Origin: Solobacterium sp.
Lineage (GTDB): Bacteria; Bacillota_I; Bacilli_A; Erysipelotrichales; Erysipelotrichaceae
DNA: 38,584 nt
NCBI GenBank assembly: GCA_017421125.1
Contig: JAFOMZ010000098.1
Coordinates: 1-38,584 of the forward strand
Reading direction: 5' to 3'
Made by a program: the position numbers and the translations under genes. The notes below the pieces were generated by a model. That model searched no databases. It was not told the origin of the DNA and was given only the letters and a program-made list of their open reading frames with translations. Below are positions 1 through 7,448 of the stretch, in pieces (position 1 is the first letter of the stretch; the number at the start of each line of letters is the position of its first letter).

Positions 1-2
1 AT

Positions 3-65
3 CTTGATCAGATCATTGCTTCTCTCAAGGAACCACCGCCTGATCTTGAAATGGTTCAAAGTTGA
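3..65 (+). CDS. possible C-terminal tail of an unrecognised protein (cut by window edge)
   Basis: A short open frame enters from the left edge and stops at TGA 63-65. It reads as a plausible hydrophilic C-terminus ending PPPDLEMVQS. Twenty residues are too few to name a family. It could equally be noise, because the minus-strand T-box leader points into this same stretch and should have its own gene here. Confidence 0.2.
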   Translation, partial: LDQIIASLKEPPPDLEMVQS

Positions 66-185
66 TTTTTAGCTTTTGCAGCACCACCTGTTTTTAATAC
101 GGACTTTTTTCGTAATACTTATGTCTATTTATTCACACTTTCTTTCTCCTTCTATTACAGTTAAAGTTCTATCAGGGAGGCCCTT

Positions 186-420
186 AAGAACAAAAAAGCC
201 GCCCTTGTCCAGGGACGACTGTTGATCGCGGTACCACTCTGGTTGCCGGCACAAATATACCGGCCTCTCTGTTCCTTAACGGGGAATTGCGGTTTTCCAT
301 ACTGTCAGTTCCGGAAAACTCCTCACAGATGCGGTTCACTGTATGCGGTGCCGCCGGACTTCCACTCTGTTCCGGCTCGCTGATGGACGTGTACAGCTAC
401 TCTTCTGTTCATCGGATTAA
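186..420 (-). promoter_or_regulatory. T-box leader (tRNA-sensing transcription attenuator)
   Basis: Read on the minus strand, this stretch has the ordered parts of a T-box riboswitch. Near the 5' end is a stem I base with GATGA and AGTA elements (ACAGA near 405 pairs with TCTGT near 328). A stem III hairpin (GCCGG ... CCGGC, about 244-264) follows. The conserved T-box core AGAGTGGTACCGCG lies at 227-240, and a terminator hairpin with a T6 tail at 191-219. In this family, uncharged tRNA pairs with the specifier triplet and with the T-box bulge, which stabilises the antiterminator and lets transcription continue into an aminoacyl-tRNA synthetase, biosynthesis or amino-acid transport gene. I could not fix the specifier codon by eye. 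No intact gene follows on the minus strand within the 185 bases left. Confidence 0.85.
191..219 (-). terminator. T-box attenuator terminator
   Basis: On the minus strand a GC-rich hairpin (GTCGTCCCT / AGGGCGGC with a bulged U) is followed by TTTTTTG. It lies directly after the T-box core and is the mutually exclusive partner of the antiterminator. Confidence 0.75.
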
Positions 421-425
421 TCATG

Positions 426-454
426 ATGATAAAAGAACGGAACTTTGATGTCAA
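426..454 (-). promoter_or_regulatory. sigma-A type promoter of the T-box leader
   Basis: On the minus strand a perfect TTGACA (454-449) is followed by a 17-base spacer and TATCAT (431-426). This predicts a transcript start near 419, just before the GATGA element of the leader. Confidence 0.75.
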
Positions 455-599
455 CCTAAGGAAAATCAAAAATTGTAAATTTGACGAAAATACGGCAAAG
501 TATGAAAAAGTTTTCAAAAGTGCTATGGCGGGATGAATATCAGAAAAAGTTCTGTTTCCGGCTGCTGTATGCATAAGTGTCATGCCGGTGCAGTACATG

Positions 600-608
600 T
601 GATATGAT
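600..608 (+). promoter_or_regulatory. extended -10 promoter candidate for the AEC permease
   Basis: TGA TATGAT forms an extended -10 element about 95 bases before the permease start. No good -35 is visible. The leader in between holds only a small GGACC/GGTCC hairpin near 664-676. Confidence 0.4.
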
Positions 609-704
609 GAAACAGCTTCAAAAGACAGCTGCGGGAAAAAGCACTGCAGTCCTGACTGAGAAGCGGACCTCAGGTCCCTATTATATAAATGTGAGGTTTA
701 ACAT

Positions 705-1643
705 ATGCAAAGTCTGTTCATAGCGGCAAGGGCAGTGATCCCGGTCACCCTGATCATGATCCTGGGTGCCCTGACAAGGAAATTCGGAACAGTCAGTGAA
801 AAGTCATTCAAGGATTTCAACTGGGTCGTATTCCATTACTGTCTGCCGATCTCATTGTTCATGAATATCGTGAATGCAGACATGAATTCCATCAGCAACA
901 TCTCCCTGATCATATTCGCGATCGCATCGATCCTGGTCATCATCGGCGTATCGATGCTGTTGACGAGAAACAGTTCCCTCCCGGATGAAAAGCTGGGCGT
1001 CATCGTCCAGGGACTGTTCAGGACGAACTTCGCGATCCTGGGCGTCCCGATCGTAGAAGGGATCTACGGAGCGGGAAATGCCGCGGTCGCGTCCGTCATG
1101 ATCGCGTTTGTCCTGCCGGTATTCAACATCACGGCAGTGCTTGTGCTGGAGAAATACTCGGGAAAACAGGGTGACCTGAAGCGGACCCTGCTCAATGTGC
1201 TGAAAAATCCGCTGATCATCGGTGCGATGATCGGATTCGTATTCAAGATCCTCCGCATTCCGCTGCCTGAAATAGCAGCCGCGACGATCCAGTCATTCAA
1301 CAGGATGACGACACCGCTGTCATTATTTGTTCTGGGCGGATGCTTCAACTACACGTCGCTGGCAGACAATAAAAAACTGCTTGGCATCTATACTGTGCTG
1401 AAAATGATCGTGGTCCCCATGATCGTTCTGACGGCTGCGGTCATGATCGGCTACAGAGGGGAAGAACTGGTAACACTGCTGGTACTGTTCGGAGGACCTG
1501 CTGCGATCAGCTCCTATACGATGGCTGTCCAGATGGGACTGGATGGAGACCTGGCATCCCAGTGTGTCGTCATAACAACGATCGCCGTTGTTGTGACGAT
1601 GTTCCTGTTTATCACCGGTTTCAGCGCCCTCGGTCTGCTTTAA
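705..1643 (+). CDS. AEC (auxin efflux carrier) family permease
   Basis: This 312-residue protein is hydrophobic throughout, with about ten predicted membrane segments in the two-bundle arrangement of the Mem_trans/AEC family. The N-terminal half has FHYCLPISLFMNIV, typical of the family's first bundle, and the C-terminal half has a glycine-rich LFGGPAAISSYTMA segment near residue 265. AEC members in Bacillota export or import small organic acids such as malate and lactate, or amino acids. The substrate cannot be read from sequence. The ATG at 705 is preceded by GAGG with a seven-base gap. The gene is monocistronic, closed by a terminator shared with the convergent FRG gene. Confidence 0.85.
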   Translation: MQSLFIAARAVIPVTLIMILGALTRKFGTVSEKSFKDFNWVVFHYCLPISLFMNIVNADMNSISNISLIIFAIASILVIIGVSMLLTRNSSLPDEKLGVIVQGLFRTNFAILGVPIVEGIYGAGNAAVASVMIAFVLPVFNITAVLVLEKYSGKQGDLKRTLLNVLKNPLIIGAMIGFVFKILRIPLPEIAAATIQSFNRMTTPLSLFVLGGCFNYTSLADNKKLLGIYTVLKMIVVPMIVLTAAVMIGYRGEELVTLLVLFGGPAAISSYTMAVQMGLDGDLASQCVVITTIAVVVTMFLFITGFSALGLL

Positions 1644-1648
1644 AAAAT

Positions 1649-1690
1649 ACTGTGAGCATTGTGTGATCCACGATACTCACAGTTTTTTTA
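1649..1690. terminator. bidirectional terminator between AEC permease and FRG protein
   Basis: ACTGTGAG (1649-1656) pairs with CTCACAGT (1676-1683). T7 follows on the plus strand and the complement of A6 (1642-1647) gives a T-run on the minus strand, so the hairpin can stop both convergent transcripts. Confidence 0.8.
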
Positions 1691-2500
1691 GTCCTGATCT
1701 TTGACGAAATAATGTCTTGCGATCCAGGTCGAGATACCATCCAGACCCGGATATACGATACGCTCATTGACATTGTACTGATCCAGCATGTCGCGGATGC
1801 GCCAGCGCAGATCCTTGGAAATGATGTATTTGATGGTCTTCTGATTATCGTTGTTCGCGAAGAAATCAACGATGCTGTGCATGTGGGTAGGCACGATCGA
1901 GAAGAACGAATACTGGTTGACGATGCGGGGATCGATGGAAGGCGGTTCGATGAACATCATACTGCGGTCCTCCATGTCCTCGTCATACTGCCTCAGGCTG
2001 CTGCAGGCTTCATTGAACATGTCCACCGAATAGATCGTCGTATTGTATTTCTTTGTGACTGCCCTGTATGAAGCAGGAAGATGCCGATACTGTTCGTCCA
2101 GATCGACTCTCCATACGACACCGTCGTATTTGTTGATGTTGTCCATGTTCCGTTCCGTGACTGCGAAATGCAGGGCGATCAGCGGTGACCTGGACCAGTC
2201 AAGCAGTCTGGTAGGAAGCCCGTGGTGCTGGCCGAGTATCATCTGGCGCCAGATGGAATCCTTGATGGAGGGATCCTCCAGGGCAGCGTATTTTGTGAAG
2301 TTGCGCAGGATGGAAGGCTCGAGAATGGCTTTCTTTTCCTTACAGTTGCGGTCCAGGGAAGTGACGATCTCATAGTCGGCACGCGTCATACCGCGATAAA
2401 CATACAGATTCCTGTTCCTGTCGATGTCAGAACGGTATGTCTGTTCGGTCAGAAGGGGATAAAGGTCTTCCATAGTATTGACATAGATCTCTTTGATCAT
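1688..2500 (-). CDS. FRG domain-containing protein
   Basis: This 270-residue soluble protein carries the hallmarks of the FRG domain (PF08867). A Y-R-G triplet lies at residues 35-37 and the family's most conserved segment, QHHGLPTRLLDWS, at 91-103, followed by SPLIALHFA. No signal peptide or membrane segment is visible. FRG proteins are widespread, often in accessory regions, and their biochemical activity is not settled, so no reaction is assigned. The start at 2500 has AGGAG eight bases upstream. It is the last minus-strand gene before the shared terminator. A separate terminator at 2551-2576 isolates it from phosphofructokinase upstream, so it is probably transcribed alone. Confidence 0.85.
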   Translation of the reverse strand: MIKEIYVNTMEDLYPLLTEQTYRSDIDRNRNLYVYRGMTRADYEIVTSLDRNCKEKKAILEPSILRNFTKYAALEDPSIKDSIWRQMILGQHHGLPTRLLDWSRSPLIALHFAVTERNMDNINKYDGVVWRVDLDEQYRHLPASYRAVTKKYNTTIYSVDMFNEACSSLRQYDEDMEDRSMMFIEPPSIDPRIVNQYSFFSIVPTHMHSIVDFFANNDNQKTIKYIISKDLRWRIRDMLDQYNVNERIVYPGLDGISTWIARHYFVKDQD

Positions 2501-2550
2501 AAAGTGGTCTCCTAAGTACTTATATCATACCCGTTTTCCGGAAGGGATTC

Positions 2551-2576
2551 AAAAAGGCCATGGCTGGACCATGGCC
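2551..2576 (-). terminator. terminator of the phosphofructokinase gene
   Basis: A perfect eight-base-pair hairpin (CCATGGCC pairing with GGCCATGG around a five-base loop) is followed on the minus strand by five T. It lies just after the phosphofructokinase stop. Confidence 0.75.
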
Positions 2577-2589
2577 TGGAACCTTCCGC

Positions 2590-3669
2590 TTATTCGTCGC
2601 CGAATGAGATGCCGAGAAGCTTCGCTTCCTGGATGATGCTTGCGTTCGGGTCAACTGTTTTCAGATTGCCTGCTACTTCCTGCAGCGGGGCTTTTACGAT
2701 CTCACGGTTCCTGTAGGCAACCATGAATCCGTATTCTTTGTTGAGGATCAGCTGTCCTGCTTCAGCACCGAGACGGCTTGCAAATACTCTGTCATAAGGG
2801 CACGGTGCGCCGCCGCGCTGTGTATGTCCGGGAACGGTTACTCTGACTTCTCTGCCTGTTCTTTCAAGGATCTGGGCAGCCAGTTCATAGGATACTGACG
2901 GATATTCTGATTTAGCGAGCTTCTTCTTGTACTGCTTCTTTGTCAGTGCAGCGTCTTCTTTGGAGATCGCGCCTTCAGCGACAGCCAGGATCGTGAAGCG
3001 GTGTCCGCTCTTTGAACGCTCTTCAATCACTTCAATGACCTTGTCGATGTCATAAGGGATCTCAGGGAGAAGGATGATGTCTGCGCCGCCGGCGATACCT
3101 GCGTTCAGAGGCAGCCATCCAACTTTATGACCCATGATCTCAACGATGAATACACGGCCATGTGAACTTGCGGTCGTATGGATCTCATCGATCGCGCGTG
3201 TAGCGATATCAACAGCCGACTGGAAGCCGAATGTCATATCTGTTCCCCAGAGGTCATTATCGATGGTCTTCGGAAGGGAGATGACGTTAAGGCCTTCTTC
3301 ACTCAGCAGATTAGCTGTCTTATGTGAACCGTTGCCGCCGAGTACAACAAGGCAGTTCAGCTGAAGCTTGTAATATGTGTCCTTCATCGCTTCAACTTTG
3401 TTGACGCCTTTTTCATCCGGTTCACGGATTGTTTTGAACGGAACACGGCTTGTGCCGAGAATGGTTCCGCCAATCGTCAGAATGTTGGAAAAGTCTTCCT
3501 CGGTCAGAATTCTGAAATGGCTGTAAATCAGTCCTTTGTATCCTTCATCAAAGCCATAGAATTCAACGGGCTCTTTACTGTTGCGGGTAACTGTTTTGAA
3601 CACACCGCGCATAGCAGCGTTAAGTGCCTGGCAGTCGCCTCCGCTTGTAAGCATACCGATCCTTAACAT
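2590..3669 (-). CDS. pfkA: 6-phosphofructokinase (PfkA superfamily, divergent subgroup)
   Basis: This 359-residue cytosolic enzyme phosphorylates fructose 6-phosphate to the 1,6-bisphosphate in glycolysis. Visible motifs are the N-terminal SGGD loop (9-12), GGNGS (111-115), PKTIDND with the catalytic Asp (133-139), GTDMTFGF, MGHKVGW and the C-terminal PGHTQRGG. The Gly after GGN favours ATP over pyrophosphate. The Lys in PKTIDND is shared with PPi-dependent and Gly/Lys mixed subgroups, so the phosphoryl donor is not certain. Asn113 stands where classical enzymes have the Mg-binding Asp of GGDGS. The ATG at 3669 has AGGAGG eight bases upstream. The gene has its own promoter and terminator, so it is monocistronic. 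Confidence 0.9.
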   Translation of the reverse strand: MLRIGMLTSGGDCQALNAAMRGVFKTVTRNSKEPVEFYGFDEGYKGLIYSHFRILTEEDFSNILTIGGTILGTSRVPFKTIREPDEKGVNKVEAMKDTYYKLQLNCLVVLGGNGSHKTANLLSEEGLNVISLPKTIDNDLWGTDMTFGFQSAVDIATRAIDEIHTTASSHGRVFIVEIMGHKVGWLPLNAGIAGGADIILLPEIPYDIDKVIEVIEERSKSGHRFTILAVAEGAISKEDAALTKKQYKKKLAKSEYPSVSYELAAQILERTGREVRVTVPGHTQRGGAPCPYDRVFASRLGAEAGQLILNKEYGFMVAYRNREIVKAPLQEVAGNLKTVDPNASIIQEAKLLGISFGDE

Positions 3670-3730
3670 GTCATTATCCTCCTGAATGATAGTTATGATT
3701 ACCTGAAAAGGTATTTATCTACATACCTGT

Positions 3731-3760
3731 ATCATAACGCAAAAACTATCATAATCTCAA
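3731..3760 (-). promoter_or_regulatory. promoter of the phosphofructokinase gene
   Basis: On the minus strand TTGAGA (3760-3755), an 18-base spacer and TATGAT (3736-3731) lie about 60 bases before the pfkA start, immediately after the stop of the upstream gene. Confidence 0.6.
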
Positions 3761-3763
3761 TTC

Positions 3764-4597
3764 TTAATCATAATATGCCTCAATATTTTTGCCGTCCGAG
3801 ACGATGTTGACATTGCCCTGATAAGTCAGGAAAACCTGCGCGTCATATTTGTCCAGCAGTTCCAGTGTTTTGTCTTCACCGCCCTCGGAAGCAGAGCATG
3901 TAATAACAGCATATTCAGGCTGTACGGAAGGGATCAGGTTCTTCAGCTGCTTCTGATAATTGCCGTGATAAGGCACCTTCAGCACATCATAAGAAGTGCT
4001 GTTCGCGGAAAGGAATTCCCTGATCCGGTCATTCTGGGCGTCGCCCATCAGCAGGAAGGATGTCTGTCCGTACTGCACGGTTATGATCAGGGAAGAGTTG
4101 TTGGAATCATCCGAATCATAATCGTCTGCGTCCGGTCCGTCGACCGTATACTGGATGCCGTCCAGCGTAAAACAGATCTGTTCATCACCGAATACGATCT
4201 CACTCTCAATGCCCGCAGCCTTCAGGGCAGAGATCAGGTCGTCATATTCATTGCTGTCTTTGGGACAGTCGGATAAAAGGACACGCCTGACTTCAATTGA
4301 TTCCAGTATCTCATCGGCACTCCCGATATGGTCCTTGTCAAAGTGCGTCAGGATCAGCGTATCCAGAGTTTTGATATTCAGACTGTTCAGTGTACTCAGT
4401 ATATACGGTGCGAATCCGTCCAGACCTGTATCGATCAGTACAGCACTCTCATCGGTATAGAGCAGGATGGCATCTGCTTTTCCTGCATTGAAGAATGTTA
4501 CGAAAAGCTGATCTGCTCTGCTGTTCTCCTGAGCCGCGCATCCCATTGTCACTGCCAGGGCAGCGCAGAGGATCACTTTCCTGATGTGTTTCAGCAT
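3764..4597 (-). CDS. secreted metallo-beta-lactamase-fold lipoprotein, ComEC C-domain-like
   Basis: This 277-residue protein begins with a lipoprotein signal ending VTMGC, with the lipidated Cys at 20. It then carries a metallo-beta-lactamase fold with THFDKDH as the H-x-D-x-D-H metal motif, MGDA as the later metal-binding Asp strand, and KVPYHG as the C-terminal His loop. This set matches the hydrolase domain of ComEC/Rec2 and its free-standing relatives, which are proposed nucleases or phosphodiesterases. The substrate here is inferred only. The ATG at 4597 is chosen over a GTG six bases earlier, because AAGGAGG lies eight bases before the ATG and only two before the GTG. It probably acts on the outer face of the membrane. 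Confidence 0.85.
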   Translation of the reverse strand: MLKHIRKVILCAALAVTMGCAAQENSRADQLFVTFFNAGKADAILLYTDESAVLIDTGLDGFAPYILSTLNSLNIKTLDTLILTHFDKDHIGSADEILESIEVRRVLLSDCPKDSNEYDDLISALKAAGIESEIVFGDEQICFTLDGIQYTVDGPDADDYDSDDSNNSSLIITVQYGQTSFLLMGDAQNDRIREFLSANSTSYDVLKVPYHGNYQKQLKNLIPSVQPEYAVITCSASEGGEDKTLELLDKYDAQVFLTYQGNVNIVSDGKNIEAYYD

Positions 4598-4762
4598 ATG
4601 CACTTCCTCCTTGCCTGTATTGTAAGACAGAAAGATACATGAAATGTGAGGGTTAACTGAAGTTTACGGGAAAGTTTTCCTTTCCGGTGAACACAGACAG
4701 AGGAATCATTTTTCGTGTAAGAGCGGCTGAACGGAAACAGACGGTATGTTTTGCGGACAGAT

Positions 4763-4811
4763 AAAAAAGATGCAGTACCGCCGGCAGTGACTGCTGCTCA
4801 GCTGCTGCATC
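4763..4811 (-). terminator. terminator of the MATE transporter gene
   Basis: On the minus strand GATGCAG pairs with CTGCATC, with a second small hairpin in the loop, and a T6 run follows. It begins about ten bases after the MATE stop. Confidence 0.65.
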
Positions 4812-4820
4812 CTGTTATGA

Positions 4821-6197
4821 TCAGTTCAATGAACCGAATGCTTTCTTTTTCCACTTTCCCCGGCGGAATGCGAAGGCTGTCATCGCGGCGCCTAATACCC
4901 ATGAGATCAGCAGCGAGATAAAGATACAGGAGCTGCTGCCGTTGGGCAGGTCGGGAGTCCTTGTCATCCATGAGATCAGGTACGCAAGCGGCACACGGAT
5001 CAGGATCGTTGTGACCATTGAGATGATCATGGGCGTGACCGTATCCCCGGCACCTCTCATGACACCGGATATGGACTGGGTATATGCCATCGCAACATAA
5101 CCGATCATCAGGATCTTCAGCATGGAATAGCTCAGCTGGACCAGTTCTTCGGTGGATGTAAAGATATGCATCAGCGGTTTTCCGAACAGGAAGATCAGTG
5201 ATACAAGCACGATGGATGTTCCTACGGCGACCATGGTCCCTTCACGGGCACCCTGTTCGACACGGTCCATCTTGGCTGCGCCTACATTCTGGGCAGCGAA
5301 CGTTGTCATGGCAGAGCCGAATGAGAACGTCGGCATCATGACAAAGCCGTCGATACGCATCACGATGACGTTTGCGGCGATGAACATTTCCCCAAAGCTG
5401 TTGATCAGTGACTGCACGACAACGCTGGACATGGAGAAGATGACCTGTGTGAGTCCGGAGGGAAGTCCGACACGGATCAGCTCCCTGATGTATTTCATGT
5501 TGGGCTTCAGCATTTCCTTTTTAAATGTGAAGCAGTCCATGTGCATCAGCTTGCGCAGTGACAGGATCGCCGAAATAAACTGCGCGATGACCGTCGCGTA
5601 GGCAACACCCGGTACGCCGAGTCCGACATGTGCAACAAATATATAGTCAAGTACGGTATTGATCACGGTCGCGGTAAACAGGTAGACCAGTGCCGAGAAG
5701 GAATCGCCCAGTCCTCTCAGGATCGCGCCGAGGATAAAGTAGAACGCATTGCCGGCAATGCCCAGGAAGACGATCGTCAGATACTGCGCGCACCAGTCCA
5801 GTACGCTAGGCGGTGTATTGACGAGTCTCAGCATCGGCCTGATCACAAACGGTGTCATGCACATGATAAACAGGGACGCTGCCGCTGTAACGAATATGCA
5901 GGCGCCGATCGATCTGGCTAGATCGTCCTGCTGTCTGGCGCCGAAATACTTGGCGACAACGATGCCCGCACCGGTACTGATGCCGATGATCAGGACGAAC
6001 AGAAGATTCATGATCGGTCCGGCGGAACCGACTGCCGCAAGGGCGTTGTCACCGATAAATTTTCCGACTATGACACTGTCTGCCGTGTTGTATAACTGCT
6101 GCGCCACATTCCCTATCAACATCGGTACAGCGAATGCAACGATCTTCTGCCGGCAGCTGCCGTATGTCATGTCGATCTGCTGTGTAATGGAAGCCAT
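4821..6197 (-). CDS. MATE family multidrug/cation efflux transporter
   Basis: This 458-residue membrane protein has twelve hydrophobic segments in two homologous halves. The conserved MATE N-terminus reads PMLIGNVAQQLYNTADSVIVGKF, followed by ALAAVG, which is diagnostic. These proteins exchange Na+ or H+ for organic cations or drugs across the cytoplasmic membrane; the substrate is unknown here. The start is placed at ATG 6197 with GAGGTG immediately upstream. An in-frame GTG six bases earlier is part of that ribosome binding site. The gene is divergent from the sugar importer, and its C-terminus is Lys-rich and cytosolic. Confidence 0.9.
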   Translation of the reverse strand: MASITQQIDMTYGSCRQKIVAFAVPMLIGNVAQQLYNTADSVIVGKFIGDNALAAVGSAGPIMNLLFVLIIGISTGAGIVVAKYFGARQQDDLARSIGACIFVTAAASLFIMCMTPFVIRPMLRLVNTPPSVLDWCAQYLTIVFLGIAGNAFYFILGAILRGLGDSFSALVYLFTATVINTVLDYIFVAHVGLGVPGVAYATVIAQFISAILSLRKLMHMDCFTFKKEMLKPNMKYIRELIRVGLPSGLTQVIFSMSSVVVQSLINSFGEMFIAANVIVMRIDGFVMMPTFSFGSAMTTFAAQNVGAAKMDRVEQGAREGTMVAVGTSIVLVSLIFLFGKPLMHIFTSTEELVQLSYSMLKILMIGYVAMAYTQSISGVMRGAGDTVTPMIISMVTTILIRVPLAYLISWMTRTPDLPNGSSSCIFISLLISWVLGAAMTAFAFRRGKWKKKAFGSLN

Positions 6198-6272
6198 ATT
6201 CACCTCTGTTTCATAACACTAGCAGGAACAGCACAAACATGCAATCAGAACACATTGTTAAATGCAGGAAAG

Positions 6273-6281
6273 TGCTAAAAT
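6273..6281 (+). promoter_or_regulatory. extended -10 promoter of the sugar ABC operon
   Basis: TGC TAAAAT lies about 50 bases before the first operon gene, with TTGTTA at 6255-6260 as a poor, closely spaced -35. I see no CcpA-like cre palindrome that I would defend. Confidence 0.4.
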
Positions 6282-6332
6282 AAAATCAGATTACTTTTTT
6301 ATTCATAATATTCTGAATTGGAAGGGGACCTT

Positions 6333-7436
6333 ATGAAAATCGTATTAGAGCATCTGACAAAACGTTACCCGAACCGCAACAAGAAGATCGGCGGATTTGT
6401 TGTTGCGGTGGATGATTTCAACTTCGAGATCCCGGACGGACAGCTGATCGGTCTGCTCGGACCTTCGGGATGTGGGAAAAGCACTACGCTGAATATGATC
6501 TGCGGTCTTGAAACACCGACCGAGGGGAAGATCTATTTCGGCGACGATGATGTGACCGAACTGCCTCCCGAGAAACGCGGAGTCGGCATGGTGTTCCAGA
6601 GCTATGCCCTGTATCCTCACCTGACTGTCAGACAGAACATCATGTTCCCGCTGGAAAACCTGAAGGGGGCCCAGAAACTGACGAAGGAAGAGATGGAACG
6701 GCGTGCCCAGGAAGCGGCCGAGATGGTCCAGATCGAACGTCTGATGGACAACAAGCCTTCTGAAATGTCGGGCGGACAGCAGCAGCGTGTTGCCATTGCG
6801 AGAGCACTGGTCAAGAGACCGAGAGTCCTGCTTCTGGATGAACCGCTCTCCAACCTGGACGCAAGACTGCGACTGCAGACACGTGAGGAGATCCGCAGGA
6901 TCCAGCAGGAGACAAAGATCACAACTGTTTTCGTCACGCATGACCAGGAAGAAGCCATGAGCATCTCTGATATGATCGTCGTCATGTCTGCAGGTGTTTT
7001 CCAGCAGATGGGCAGACCGCAGGATGTATATGATCATCCGAAAAACCTGTTCGTAGCAAAGTTCCTCGGAACCCCGGCGATCAATGTCTTTGACGGAGCA
7101 GTCAGAGCAGGAAAACTGTACCTCGGTGAAGATGCGGTAATGGATGTCAGAGGTGTGGAAGACCAGGAGGTCTATGTTGGTATCCGTCCGGAGGGATTCA
7201 TCCTGGATGATAACGGACCGATGCACTGCGGCCTGAACAGAGTGGAAGTCATGGGAAGGGATACAACAGTCGTATCGACACATCCTTCCGCACAGACCGA
7301 CATGATCCGTGTGATCATTCCTTCCGAAAGCAGGACCGCTGCATTGGAAAACACAGTCAATTTCAGTCTGAAGCCGTTCAAGGTACATCTGTTCGATAAA
7401 GAGACCGAAGATACGATTCCGTTTACATACGAATAG
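6333..7436 (+). CDS. carbohydrate ABC importer ATPase, MalK/UgpC/MsmK type
   Basis: This 367-residue ATPase powers the importer encoded downstream. It shows Walker A GPSGCGKST, Q-loop FQSYALYPH, signature MSGGQQQR, Walker B RVLLLDEPLSNLD and the switch His in VFVTHD. About 120 C-terminal residues match the regulatory TOBE region of MalK/UgpC proteins. This class feeds glycerol-3-phosphate, maltodextrin or oligosaccharide importers and is sometimes shared between systems. The ATG at 6333 follows GGAAGGGG by five bases; a TTG fifteen bases earlier overlaps that site and is rejected. It opens a tightly packed four-gene operon, with a 12-base gap to the next start. Confidence 0.92.
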   Translation: MKIVLEHLTKRYPNRNKKIGGFVVAVDDFNFEIPDGQLIGLLGPSGCGKSTTLNMICGLETPTEGKIYFGDDDVTELPPEKRGVGMVFQSYALYPHLTVRQNIMFPLENLKGAQKLTKEEMERRAQEAAEMVQIERLMDNKPSEMSGGQQQRVAIARALVKRPRVLLLDEPLSNLDARLRLQTREEIRRIQQETKITTVFVTHDQEEAMSISDMIVVMSAGVFQQMGRPQDVYDHPKNLFVAKFLGTPAINVFDGAVRAGKLYLGEDAVMDVRGVEDQEVYVGIRPEGFILDDNGPMHCGLNRVEVMGRDTTVVSTHPSAQTDMIRVIIPSESRTAALENTVNFSLKPFKVHLFDKETEDTIPFTYE

Positions 7437-7448
7437 CAGGAGGTGCAT

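Noticed and set aside
66-185. Possible insertion-sequence end disrupting the T-box gene
   Set aside because: I found no terminal inverted repeat, target duplication or transposase motif; the idea stays open only as one explanation for the missing gene.
323-598. Minus-strand 91-codon frame through the T-box leader
   Set aside because: It spans the leader's promoter and stem I, which explain the sequence better, and has no ribosome binding site.
6345-7448. Long minus-strand open frame opposite the sugar ABC ATPase (367 codons)
   Set aside because: It is the mirror of a clear ATPase gene, rich in His/Cys/Asp as expected from antisense of biased codons, with no motif and no ribosome binding site.
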